Assembly: GCA_018221165.1 (NCBI GenBank)
Contig: JAAOYD010000040.1
Coordinates: 1-17,487, forward strand
Source: Candidatus Woesearchaeota archaeon
GTDB lineage: Archaea > Nanobdellota > Nanobdellia > Woesearchaeales > UBA525
Direction: 5' to 3'
DNA length: 17,487 nucleotides
Position 1 is the first letter of the stretch. Each line of letters begins with the position of its first letter. Made by a program: the position numbers and the translations under genes. The notes under the pieces are model-generated. The model was not told where the DNA came from. It saw nothing but the letters and a program-made list of their open reading frames with translations, and ran no database searches. This document shows positions 6,965-13,004 of this stretch, in pieces.

Positions 6965-7573
6965 TCAATCGGCTGTGTCAGGGCCTACGAGACGCAGTTG
7001 GGGTTTTGGTATGCCATCACCCTTATTTTTTCCTTCATGAACAAGTAGAGGGTTTTTCCTCAAAGACGAGAATATCTCAGGGAACTCTTCTGTTGCAACC
7101 TCTTTGATGTCTTGCAATACCGCTTCGAGATTAGGATTTCCTTCGCAACGGTCCACTAGGGTCCAATACAATCCGGCATCAGCCGGTGCATTCTCGAGCG
7201 TGTAGCGAAGCTCTTCTTCTTTTTTCTCTGGGTGAATGCGATTCCAAATATAACCTAACGCGTCCATATACATCATATGCCCGAAGAGAAAATCAGGAAA
7301 CACCCGAGTCACATTCCAGAGGAGATTCATATTCACGAGAAATGCTCTCGGTATCTGTTCTTGTCTTTGCTCTACAATACGTTCGCACGCTCTTGAAGCA
7401 AACCCTACTTGATAGAAGATATTGTTGGGACCGTCTTTGTCGAGCAAGGTCGCGAGGACATCATCGATATCAAGATCACACTCATTTAGATTGAAATGAG
7501 TCTCTACCCGCTCTTCTAATGGACGGACATTTAACTCATAGTGTCTATCCGCACGGCGGTCCACAATAGTCAA
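6965..7573 (-). CDS. Unidentified 202-aa soluble protein
   Basis: I do not recognise this protein. It is soluble and mostly helical, acidic in the N-terminal third (FNLNECDLDIDDVLATLLDKD) and aromatic-rich in the middle (NMNLLWNVTRVFPDFLFGHMMYMDALGYIW), with no signal peptide or membrane segment. Codon use looks like that of its neighbours, which supports real coding. The start is uncertain: the frame opens at TTG 7573 right after a stop, GTG 7564 is the next candidate, and no SD is visible. A frameshift or truncation at the N-terminus cannot be excluded. It stands 82 bp upstream of the zinc-ribbon gene on the same strand. Confidence 0.65.
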   Translation of the reverse strand: MTIVDRRADRHYELNVRPLEERVETHFNLNECDLDIDDVLATLLDKDGPNNIFYQVGFASRACERIVEQRQEQIPRAFLVNMNLLWNVTRVFPDFLFGHMMYMDALGYIWNRIHPEKKEEELRYTLENAPADAGLYWTLVDRCEGNPNLEAVLQDIKEVATEEFPEIFSSLRKNPLLVHEGKNKGDGIPKPQLRLVGPDTAD

Positions 7574-7631
7574 TAAACTCTACAGGCGTACTCAATTGTC
7601 ATCACTGCTCCCCCACCTCTTCACCCCTGAG

Positions 7632-7645
7632 AGGGAGCGCTCCCT
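7632..7645. promoter_or_regulatory. 14-bp perfect palindrome upstream of ribosomal operon
   Basis: AGGGAGCGCTCCCT is a perfect palindrome about 30 bp before the TATA box of the ribosomal protein operon. The position suits an operator or activator site; its binding protein is unknown. Confidence 0.45.
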
Positions 7646-7674
7646 AATATACTTGTCTCCGAATGAACAGCAAG

Positions 7675-7684
7675 CTTTATAAAC
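7675..7684 (+). promoter_or_regulatory. TATA box of ribosomal protein operon
   Basis: CTTTATAAAC should start transcription near 7704, giving a leader of about 70 nt before rpsM. That is much longer than for the leaderless single genes here. The leader can pair CCGAGTGC (7711-7718) with GCAC/TCGG (7750-7759, 2-nt bulge), so it may be structured. Confidence 0.55.
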
Positions 7685-7775
7685 AACCCACTGTTCTCCG
7701 CAGCATTCGTCCGAGTGCAAGCGTGGAGGGCGGTCATCAGTTTCTCTGCGCACATTCGGAACACGAGGCACACTT

Positions 7776-8237
7776 ATGGCTGATTTCAGGCACATCGTCC
7801 GCGTTGCAAACACCGACCTTGTCGGCGAGAAGCGTATCATCATCGCACTCCTGAAGATTAAGGGCGTTGGTCACAATCTCGCGGCAGCACTCTGCCACCT
7901 CTCTGGTATTCCAAAGGACAAGAGAGCAGGCGAGCTCAGCGAATCAGAAGTTGCGAAGCTCACCGAAGCGGTGAAGAACCCCGAAGCCATGGGTATTCCC
8001 AACTGGATGCTTAACCGCCGCAAGGACCTGGAAACAGGCGAGGACAAGCACCTTATTCTCAGCGACATCGACTTTGCTCTTGAACAGGACAAGAAGCGAG
8101 AGATGAAGCTCAAGACCTACAAAGGTCAGCGCTACCACGCGAAACTCCCAGTACGTGGCCAGCGAACACGATCAAACTACCGACCCAACAAGGGTAAAGT
8201 GACGATTAAGAAGCGTGTCACAGTGATTAGGAAGTGA
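7776..8237 (+). CDS. rpsM: 30S ribosomal protein uS13
   Basis: Ribosomal protein uS13 (153 aa), located in the small-subunit head where it contacts the P-site tRNA and the large subunit. The N-terminal FRHIVRVANTDL, the helix-hairpin-helix LLKIKGVGHNLA and the basic C-terminal GQRYHAKLPVRGQRTRSNYR motif are characteristic. The length is normal for the archaeal form. It is the first gene of the operon, with a weak SD-like GAGG 7 nt before the ATG. Its stop codon overlaps the SD-like AGGAAGTGAT that serves rpsD. Confidence 0.97.
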   Translation: MADFRHIVRVANTDLVGEKRIIIALLKIKGVGHNLAAALCHLSGIPKDKRAGELSESEVAKLTEAVKNPEAMGIPNWMLNRRKDLETGEDKHLILSDIDFALEQDKKREMKLKTYKGQRYHAKLPVRGQRTRSNYRPNKGKVTIKKRVTVIRK

Positions 8238-8241
8238 TTCT

Positions 8242-9183
8242 ATGGGCGACCCAAGAAAAATCAGGAAGAAATACGAGACGCCCAGGCACCCATGGGTTGG
8301 CAGCCGTATCACCGAAGAGCGCGAGCTCAAGCAAACCTACGGCCTTCGCAACAAGACCGAAGCCTGGCGCATGGCTACGACGCTCAAGCAGTATAAGGAC
8401 CGTGTGAAGAAGCTCCTCGCGCGTTCTGATAAGCAAGCGCAAGTTGAGCAGCAGCAGCTCCTCGACAGCATGACGCGATTAGGCATTATCAAGAAGGGAG
8501 CGACATTCGACGACATTCTTAGCTTGTCTATCGAAGCAGTCATGGACCGTCGTCTGCAGACAGTTCTCATAAAGAAGAACCTTGCACGAACTCCCAAACA
8601 AGCCAGGCAGATGGTTACCCACCGCCACATTACTATTGATGGTCAGGTCGTCACCAGCCCGAGCAAGCTCGTCACACTCGAAGAAGAATCTCAACTCGGC
8701 TTTGCGGTTCGCAGCGGCTTCATCAACGAGTCTCATCCTGAACGCTTGAGCGAAGAAGAGCTCCTCAAGCGCAAAGCAAAGGCTGACGCTAATGCGAAGA
8801 AAGAAGCCACAGATGCTGGCGAAGAGTCCACTACCTTTGCAGAGAAGGCAATTGAGCAGGCTGAAGTGCTAGCCGGCGAGAAGAAAGTCGACTCAGTCAA
8901 GGACGCAGTGAAGGAAGAGAAGGCTGAGAAGGAAGCTCCGAAACCTGCTCCGAAGGAGAAGAAGGAAGAAAAGACTCCTGAGAAACCTGCTCCGAAAGAA
9001 GATACTACTCCAGAAACTCCGAAGGAAACTCCGAAGGAAGAACCTAAGGTAGAGAAGCCTAAGGAAGAAGCGAAAGCTGAAGCTCCTGTGGAGGAGAAAA
9101 AGGAAGAGAAAGCTCCTAAAACTCCAACTCCAAAGGAAGAGAAACCCGAGGAGAAAGCTGAACCCAAGAAGGAGGATGCATAA
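8242..9183 (+). CDS. rpsD: 30S ribosomal protein uS4 with long low-complexity tail
   Basis: Ribosomal protein uS4 nucleates 30S assembly and lies near the mRNA entry site. Residues 1-170 are the normal archaeal form: basic N-terminus (MGDPRKIRKKYETPRHPW), helical domain, and the S4 RNA-binding domain (TPKQARQMVTHRHITIDGQ, then VTSPSKLVTLEEE). After about residue 175 comes an unusual extension of about 135 aa made almost only of Lys, Glu, Pro and Ala with degenerate EEKxEKxAPKP-like units. Archaeal uS4 is normally about 160-200 aa, so this is 313 aa against that norm. Lys and Glu are nearly balanced, and disorder is expected. The TAA stop overlaps the rpsK ATG by one base. Confidence 0.96.
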   Translation: MGDPRKIRKKYETPRHPWVGSRITEERELKQTYGLRNKTEAWRMATTLKQYKDRVKKLLARSDKQAQVEQQQLLDSMTRLGIIKKGATFDDILSLSIEAVMDRRLQTVLIKKNLARTPKQARQMVTHRHITIDGQVVTSPSKLVTLEEESQLGFAVRSGFINESHPERLSEEELLKRKAKADANAKKEATDAGEESTTFAEKAIEQAEVLAGEKKVDSVKDAVKEEKAEKEAPKPAPKEKKEEKTPEKPAPKEDTTPETPKETPKEEPKVEKPKEEAKAEAPVEEKKEEKAPKTPTPKEEKPEEKAEPKKEDA

Positions 9184-9320
9184 TGGCAGACGAGAAAGCA
9201 CCGGAACCCAAGAAAGAGGCACCGAAGCCTGCTGAGAAGCCTGCCGCTCCGAAGACGGAAGCGAAGCCTGCTGAGAAGCCTGCTGCTGCACCTCGACCGA
9301 GTGCTCCGCCACCGCGAAGA
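8760..9320 (+). repeat. Low-complexity Lys/Glu/Pro/Ala coding tract across rpsD-rpsK
   Basis: Imperfect short repeats of GAA/GAG/AAG/CCT/GCT codons cover the uS4 tail and continue past the gene junction into the uS11 N-terminal extension. Recurring units include a PAEKPAA-like block and GAAGCCTGCTGAGAAGCCTG, which occurs twice near 9223-9285. The purine-rich skew also creates long empty frames on the opposite strand. Confidence 0.8.
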
Positions 9321-9710
9321 CCACCAATGCGATGGGGCGTTGCACACATTCTTGCAAGTTACAATAACACAATCATTCACGTTACAGATGTCACCGGCAG
9401 CGAAACAATCGCGCTGGTAAGCGGCGGCCAGATGGTGAAGAGTGACCGTCTCGAAAGCAGCCCCACGACAGCAATGAGCGCAGCCGCGAAGACCGCGGAA
9501 ATCTGTCGCGACAAAGGAGTCACCGGTTTGCACGTCAAGATTCGTGCACCAGGTGGACACAACGGTCCTATGCATCCAGGTCCTGGAGCACAGGCAGCTG
9601 TCAGAGCACTCTCACGCCGAGGCATCCGTGTCGGCTTTATCGAAGACGTGACGCCTATGGCGCACGGTGGTTGTCGCAAGAAAGGCGGCAAGCGAGGAAG
9701 GAGGGTGTAA
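9183..9710 (+). CDS. rpsK: 30S ribosomal protein uS11 with N-terminal extension
   Basis: Ribosomal protein uS11 (175 aa) of the 30S platform, near the mRNA exit and helix 45. The conserved core starts at about residue 49 (MRWGVAHILASYNNTIIHVTD) and ends with the typical GGCRKKGGKRGRRV tail. The first 48 residues are a Lys/Pro/Ala/Glu-rich extension (repeated PAEKPAA) of the same composition as the preceding uS4 tail. The internal Met at the start of the core could be an alternative initiation site, but no SD stands before it. It is coupled to rpsD through TAATG overlap and has a strong SD for rpoD (AGGAGGGTG) in its last codons. Confidence 0.96.
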   Translation: MADEKAPEPKKEAPKPAEKPAAPKTEAKPAEKPAAAPRPSAPPPRRPPMRWGVAHILASYNNTIIHVTDVTGSETIALVSGGQMVKSDRLESSPTTAMSAAAKTAEICRDKGVTGLHVKIRAPGGHNGPMHPGPGAQAAVRALSRRGIRVGFIEDVTPMAHGGCRKKGGKRGRRV

Positions 9711-10502
9711 ATGAAAGCCACGAAGATTGCAGGGAAAGGTAACGAGCTCGTTCTCGAGCTCAGCGGACTCGCATACCAACAGGCCAACGTCCTCCGACGC
9801 CTCATGATGAATGAGGTACCAGTCCTTTCGATTGAACAGGTTGACTTCAAGACCAACACCGGCATCCTCTACGATGAGATGCTCGCCCTCCGTTTGGGCC
9901 TTATTCCACTGACAACTGACAAGAGCTACAGCCTCCCCACTAAGGAAGAGGTCGAGAGTGGTGAATACAGCGCGAAGAGCAGCGTCAAACTCACCCTCGT
10001 CGCGAAAGGTCCTTGCGTGGTCTACGCGAAAGATATGAAGAGCAAGGATCCCAAGGTGAAGCCTGTCTTCCCAGAGATGCCAATCGCTAAGCTTCTCGAA
10101 GGACAAGAAATTGAGTTCACAGCTACAGCAGTTATGGGTTTAGGTAAGGAACACTCCAAGTGGAGTCCCGCGCTTGTCTACTACAGGCAGAAACCCACAC
10201 TCACCATCGCAAAGGACGCTAACGCTAAGGACATTATGCGCACGCTCAAGGAAACCAGCCTCAAAGCAGTTTCAGAGAAAGGCGGCAAGCTTGTGGTCGA
10301 CGAGAAGCAACTTGTCCTTGAAGATTCTCCTGATTCCTATGAGGATATAAGCAAGAGCTTCAGCGTCAAGTTCAGCGATGACACTTTCATATTCACCATC
10401 GAAAGCTGGGGCCAGTTCTCTCCTAAGGAGATTATGGCTTCGGCGATTGAGCAAATGACTGGCTACCTTACCGAAATGGAAAAGCTAGCTAAGGCACTGT
10501 AA
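9711..10502 (+). CDS. rpoD: DNA-directed RNA polymerase subunit D (Rpo3)
   Basis: Rpo3 (263 aa) is the archaeal counterpart of bacterial alpha and eukaryotic Rpb3. It pairs with Rpo11 as the RNA polymerase assembly platform. The alpha-like dimerisation segment (LSGLAYQQANVLRRLMMNEVPVLSIEQV) and the second half (LYDEMLALRLGLIPL) are clear, as is the C-terminal FTIESWGQFSPKEIM helix. Some archaeal Rpo3 proteins carry a 4Fe-4S ferredoxin-like insertion; here the insertion region has only a single cysteine, so no cluster is expected. It is preceded by a strong SD and followed by the tRNA gene in the same transcript. Confidence 0.97.
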   Translation: MKATKIAGKGNELVLELSGLAYQQANVLRRLMMNEVPVLSIEQVDFKTNTGILYDEMLALRLGLIPLTTDKSYSLPTKEEVESGEYSAKSSVKLTLVAKGPCVVYAKDMKSKDPKVKPVFPEMPIAKLLEGQEIEFTATAVMGLGKEHSKWSPALVYYRQKPTLTIAKDANAKDIMRTLKETSLKAVSEKGGKLVVDEKQLVLEDSPDSYEDISKSFSVKFSDDTFIFTIESWGQFSPKEIMASAIEQMTGYLTEMEKLAKAL

Positions 10503-10521
10503 ACGGCTTGGCACACACCGA

Positions 10522-10571
10522 GAGGGTATCCTCACACGCTTTGCGTGTTCGGGACCCTCACTAAGTGAGGG
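10522..10571 (+). promoter_or_regulatory. Leader with mutually exclusive hairpins before tRNA-Leu
   Basis: GAGGGT (10522-10527) can pair with ACCCTC (10554-10559) around an inner hairpin ACACGC/GCGTGT (10534-10548). Alternatively CCCTCAC (10555-10561) can pair with GTGAGGG (10565-10571), which would bury the 5' strand of the tRNA acceptor stem. The two states exclude each other and the second excludes tRNA folding. A role in precursor processing or folding order is inferred. Confidence 0.5.
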
Positions 10572-10650
10572 GGTGCCGCAGTGGTCAACCGGGCTAGGTC
10601 GAGGGCCTAGTAGCTTAGTGCTTACGCGGGTTCGAACCCCGTCCCCCTCA
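10567..10650 (+). tRNA. tRNA-Leu (anticodon GAG)
   Basis: An 84-nt type II tRNA with a 7-bp acceptor stem GAGGGGG/CCCCCTC, a three-pair D stem CCG/CGG with GG in the loop, a perfect anticodon stem CTAGG/CCTAG, a long variable arm (10611-10625) and a T arm GCGGG-TTCGAAC-CCCGT. The anticodon GAG (10601-10603) reads CUC/CUU leucine codons, and the discriminator is A; CCA is not encoded. Position 33, next to the anticodon, is C instead of the near-universal U. No intron is needed. A tRNA-Leu in front of eL18 is also known from haloarchaeal versions of this operon (recalled). The tRNA ends 16 nt before rpl18e, so its removal would leave a short leader. Confidence 0.93.
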
Positions 10651-10666
10651 TGTAACACCCAAGAAA

Positions 10667-11011
10667 ATGGCAACGAAAAACACCCAGATGGGAGCGCTCA
10701 TCACAGCGCTCAAGAAACAGGCCATCGAAGGCAAGCGTCCGCTCTGGAAGCGGGTAGCGAGCGACCTCGAGAAGCCTTCACGTCAGCGACGTATTATCAA
10801 CCTCTGGAAACTCGACCAGTACGCCAAGGACGGCGAGATTGTCATTGTTCCAGGTAAAGTGCTCGGAGATGGCCAACTCACCAAGAACGTGACTGTTGCT
10901 GCCTATTCCTACAGCGCAGAAGCGAAGAAGAAACTCGATAAGAACGCTCTCACCATTCCCGAGCTGCTCAAGAAGCACCCGGATGGCAAGGGCATCAGAA
11001 TCATGGGATAA
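10667..11011 (+). CDS. rpl18e: 50S ribosomal protein eL18 (L18e)
   Basis: Ribosomal protein eL18 (114 aa) is found only in archaea and eukaryotes. The N-terminal helix (LITALKKQAIEGKRPLWKRVASDLEKPSR), the basic RRIINLWKLD segment and the GEIVIVPGKVLGDGQLTKNVTVAAYSYS core are diagnostic. The length is normal. It has no SD and starts 16 nt after the tRNA 3' end. It is followed by rpl13 after a 4-nt gap. Confidence 0.96.
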   Translation: MATKNTQMGALITALKKQAIEGKRPLWKRVASDLEKPSRQRRIINLWKLDQYAKDGEIVIVPGKVLGDGQLTKNVTVAAYSYSAEAKKKLDKNALTIPELLKKHPDGKGIRIMG

Positions 11012-11015
11012 TATC

Positions 11016-11441
11016 ATGGCAACACTCATTATCGACGCGAAAGAAGCCATTGTCGGCCGAGTTGCGGCCTATGTAGCGAAGCAAGCAATGCTTAGCAATG
11101 CGGTCACAGTGATTAACACTGAGAAGGCAGTGGTGAGTGGCACGAAGCGTACCACACTCGAAGAAGCGAAGCGGAAGAAGAGCATGGGCGTTCCTCGCAA
11201 GGGTCCGTTCTATAGCAAGCTCCCTGACAGGTATGTCCGCAGAATCATCCGTGGCATGCTTCCCTACAAGACACCACGTGGCCGCGCAGCCTATGAGCGT
11301 ATTACCTGTCTTATCGGCGAACCTGAACTTGAAGGCGAGAAGATTCGTGTTCCGGGCGCTGACGCGACAAAACTTCCTAATCTCAAACGGCTTACTATTG
11401 GCCGTATCTGCGAAGAGCTCGGAGGCAAGCACTATGACTAA
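11016..11441 (+). CDS. rpl13: 50S ribosomal protein uL13
   Basis: Ribosomal protein uL13 (141 aa). It starts MATLIIDAKEAIVGRVAAYVAKQ and keeps the conserved KGPFYSKLPDRYVRRIIRGMLPYKTPRGR stretch and GGKHYD end typical of archaeal L13. The frame is open further upstream, but that part overlaps rpl18e. ATG 11016 gives normal length and fits the 4-nt spacing after rpl18e. The 3' end overlaps the rps9 start by 8 bp. Confidence 0.96.
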   Translation: MATLIIDAKEAIVGRVAAYVAKQAMLSNAVTVINTEKAVVSGTKRTTLEEAKRKKSMGVPRKGPFYSKLPDRYVRRIIRGMLPYKTPRGRAAYERITCLIGEPELEGEKIRVPGADATKLPNLKRLTIGRICEELGGKHYD

Positions 11442-11844
11442 GAAGAAGAGCAACGCGATCCACCGTAGCGGTAAGCGCAAGATGGCCATCGCCCGCGTAA
11501 CCCTCGTTCCAGGAACAGGGAGAATCACAATCAATAATCTCTCGTTGGAGCACTACGGTACGCCGATGCTTCGTGACCGTATCCTCGAGCCTATCAAGCT
11601 TGCTGGTGGCAGTGCTGCGAAGCTCGATGTCAAGGTGAAAGTAATGGGTGGTGGCCAGATGGGTCAGGCTGATGCTGTTCGTCTTGCAATCGGTCGAGCA
11701 CTTGTTGACCACAATGCAGCGCTCAAGTCAGTCTTCCTTGACTATGATCGTCAACTCTTAGTTGCGGATGTCCGACGTAAGGAGCCTGTGAAACCAAACT
11801 CACATGGTAAGGCTCGTGCGAAAAAACAGAAGTCATACCGCTAG
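11434..11844 (+). CDS. rps9: 30S ribosomal protein uS9
   Basis: Ribosomal protein uS9 (136 aa), whose basic C-terminal tail reaches the P-site tRNA. SGKRKMAIARVTLVPGTGRI, GGGQMGQADAVRLAIGRALV and the terminal RRKEPVKPNSHGKARAKKQKSYR are diagnostic. ATG 11434 is chosen over upstream open sequence because an SD (GGAGG, 11421-11425) lies 8 nt before it and the protein begins there. It is the last gene of the ribosomal operon in this genome; rpoN, rpoK and rps2, which often follow in archaea, are not in the window. Confidence 0.96.
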   Translation: MTKKKSNAIHRSGKRKMAIARVTLVPGTGRITINNLSLEHYGTPMLRDRILEPIKLAGGSAAKLDVKVKVMGGGQMGQADAVRLAIGRALVDHNAALKSVFLDYDRQLLVADVRRKEPVKPNSHGKARAKKQKSYR

Positions 11845-11875
11845 TTCTACGGACTTCTCGAAACATCTTCGAACT

Positions 11876-11885
11876 TTCTTATAAA
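11876..11885 (+). promoter_or_regulatory. Possible promoter of LAGLIDADG-type gene
   Basis: TTCTTATAAAG resembles a TATA box and would start an RNA near 11905-11910, giving a leader of about 165 nt that contains the structured element. The same T-rich tract could also end the ribosomal transcript. Confidence 0.35.
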
Positions 11886-11936
11886 GCACTGGTCAACCAC
11901 GCGAAGCACTTTTTAGCCTATCAAATATTCATTTCT

Positions 11937-12059
11937 GAGAAGTGTGCAGTGCTCATCCTCCAAATTAAGATTGCGCTCTCCGAGCTGCAATCTTTTACGA
12001 GGATTCGCCAGAGCACACTTCTCTCGTCGAGAAATCTCTCTTAGGCGAAGAGATTTCTC
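11937..12059 (+). other. Strongly structured leader: nested hairpin plus second hairpin
   Basis: The first structure spans 11937-12023 with four stacked perfect stems: GAGAAGTGTGC/GCACACTTCTC (11 bp), ATCCTC/GAGGAT (6), AAGATTGC/GCAATCTT (8) and GCTC/GAGC (4) around a 3-nt loop. The second is an 11-bp perfect hairpin GAGAAATCTCT/AGAGATTTCTC (12029-12039/12049-12059). It ends 3 nt before the SD GGAGTGAT (12063-12070) of the downstream gene. It matches no RNA family I can name. It could be a regulatory leader, an intron or mobile-element remnant, or a protein-binding site. Confidence 0.7.
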
Positions 12060-12074
12060 TTTGGAGTGATGTAG

Positions 12075-13004
12075 ATGACAACAACCAATATGAAACAATT
12101 CATACCTGACAGATTCAATTCAGGAATTCTCGGTAATACTTACCCTGCTGAAATTGAAGAAGAACACGACTGTTATCGTGTCCGCTATTGGCGAGATGTT
12201 TCAAACCAAACGAAGAAAATAGTTGGTAAACGGAAGCTTGAAGATACAATTCCTAAAAATGTTAATCTCGACAAAAGAGCATACGAAGCTCTTGGTCTTT
12301 TACAAGGTGAAATGAGTAAGACAAACAGAGGTCCGATTACCTTTTGCAATTCTCGACCAGAATTGATTAATCTCGTTCTTGTTTGGTTCTTAGAAGAGAT
12401 GAAGATTCCCCTCGATAATTGGCATTGGTACATTAAGCTGAATATCCAAGAGCCTCAAAATCCCGATTTGAAGAAGGTATTAACAGAAGAACTCACAGAG
12501 TTCTGGATGAGAAAATCACCCATCCATTATGAGCTGCGCTTTCCGAAGACCCTTTCTTTCATTAAGAACACTCAGAATGAAGCCCCTAAGAACAACGGAA
12601 CACTCATTATTGAACGACGAGCGCCAATCTTTGTTCAGACTCTTCAGAAGTTCGTCAAAGATATGACCTTCTCGATGCCTGAACGCTCTCGAGAGGAGAT
12701 TATCGCTTACCTGCGAGGTATCATTGCCGCTGAAGCTTGTGTCAATTACAAGCTTTCTTCAGGCCATCGCAGAGTCTTCATCACAGCAACAAATGAGGAT
12801 GAACGAGCAATTTTCACTCGTTGTTTGAACAAGCTTGGTGTTGAAACAAAGGATTGCAAGCCGATCAAAGACATTGTGATTTCACGGATAGAAAATATTC
12901 ATCGTCTGCACGAACTTGATCTGATGAGTCTCAACGAGGAGAAGCACGAACGATTCTTACAAATGCTGAGCAGCTATCGGGGACGCTGGCCTGAGAGTGC
13001 TTAA
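12075..13004 (+). CDS. LAGLIDADG homing endonuclease-like protein
   Basis: A 309-aa protein with two LAGLIDADG-like units, as in single-chain homing endonucleases. The first helix is ALGLLQGEM (72-80, acidic E79), followed by the strand pattern GPITFCNSRPELINLVLVWF. The second is AYLRGIIAAEA (211-221, acidic E220), followed by HRRVFITATNEDERAIFTRCLNKLGVE. Both helices keep an acidic metal-binding position, though degenerate, so cleavage is possible but not assured; some relatives act only as DNA/RNA binders. It is free-standing, not inside an intron or intein. SD GGAGTGAT lies 4 nt before ATG 12075. Its last 48 bp overlap the reverse transcriptase gene tail to tail. Confidence 0.75.
   Translation: MTTTNMKQFIPDRFNSGILGNTYPAEIEEEHDCYRVRYWRDVSNQTKKIVGKRKLEDTIPKNVNLDKRAYEALGLLQGEMSKTNRGPITFCNSRPELINLVLVWFLEEMKIPLDNWHWYIKLNIQEPQNPDLKKVLTEELTEFWMRKSPIHYELRFPKTLSFIKNTQNEAPKNNGTLIIERRAPIFVQTLQKFVKDMTFSMPERSREEIIAYLRGIIAAEACVNYKLSSGHRRVFITATNEDERAIFTRCLNKLGVETKDCKPIKDIVISRIENIHRLHELDLMSLNEEKHERFLQMLSSYRGRWPESA

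Noticed and set aside
8733..9575. Long minus-strand open frames (up to 280 codons) opposite rpsD and rpsK
   Set aside because: They are by-products of the low-complexity purine-rich coding tract; the products are Ser/Phe/Gly-rich without any family pattern, while the plus strand encodes clear ribosomal proteins.
12075..13004. Intein or intron-encoded location for the LAGLIDADG-type protein
   Set aside because: The gene is free-standing with its own SD; rps9 upstream is complete and uninterrupted and no splice motifs are visible.
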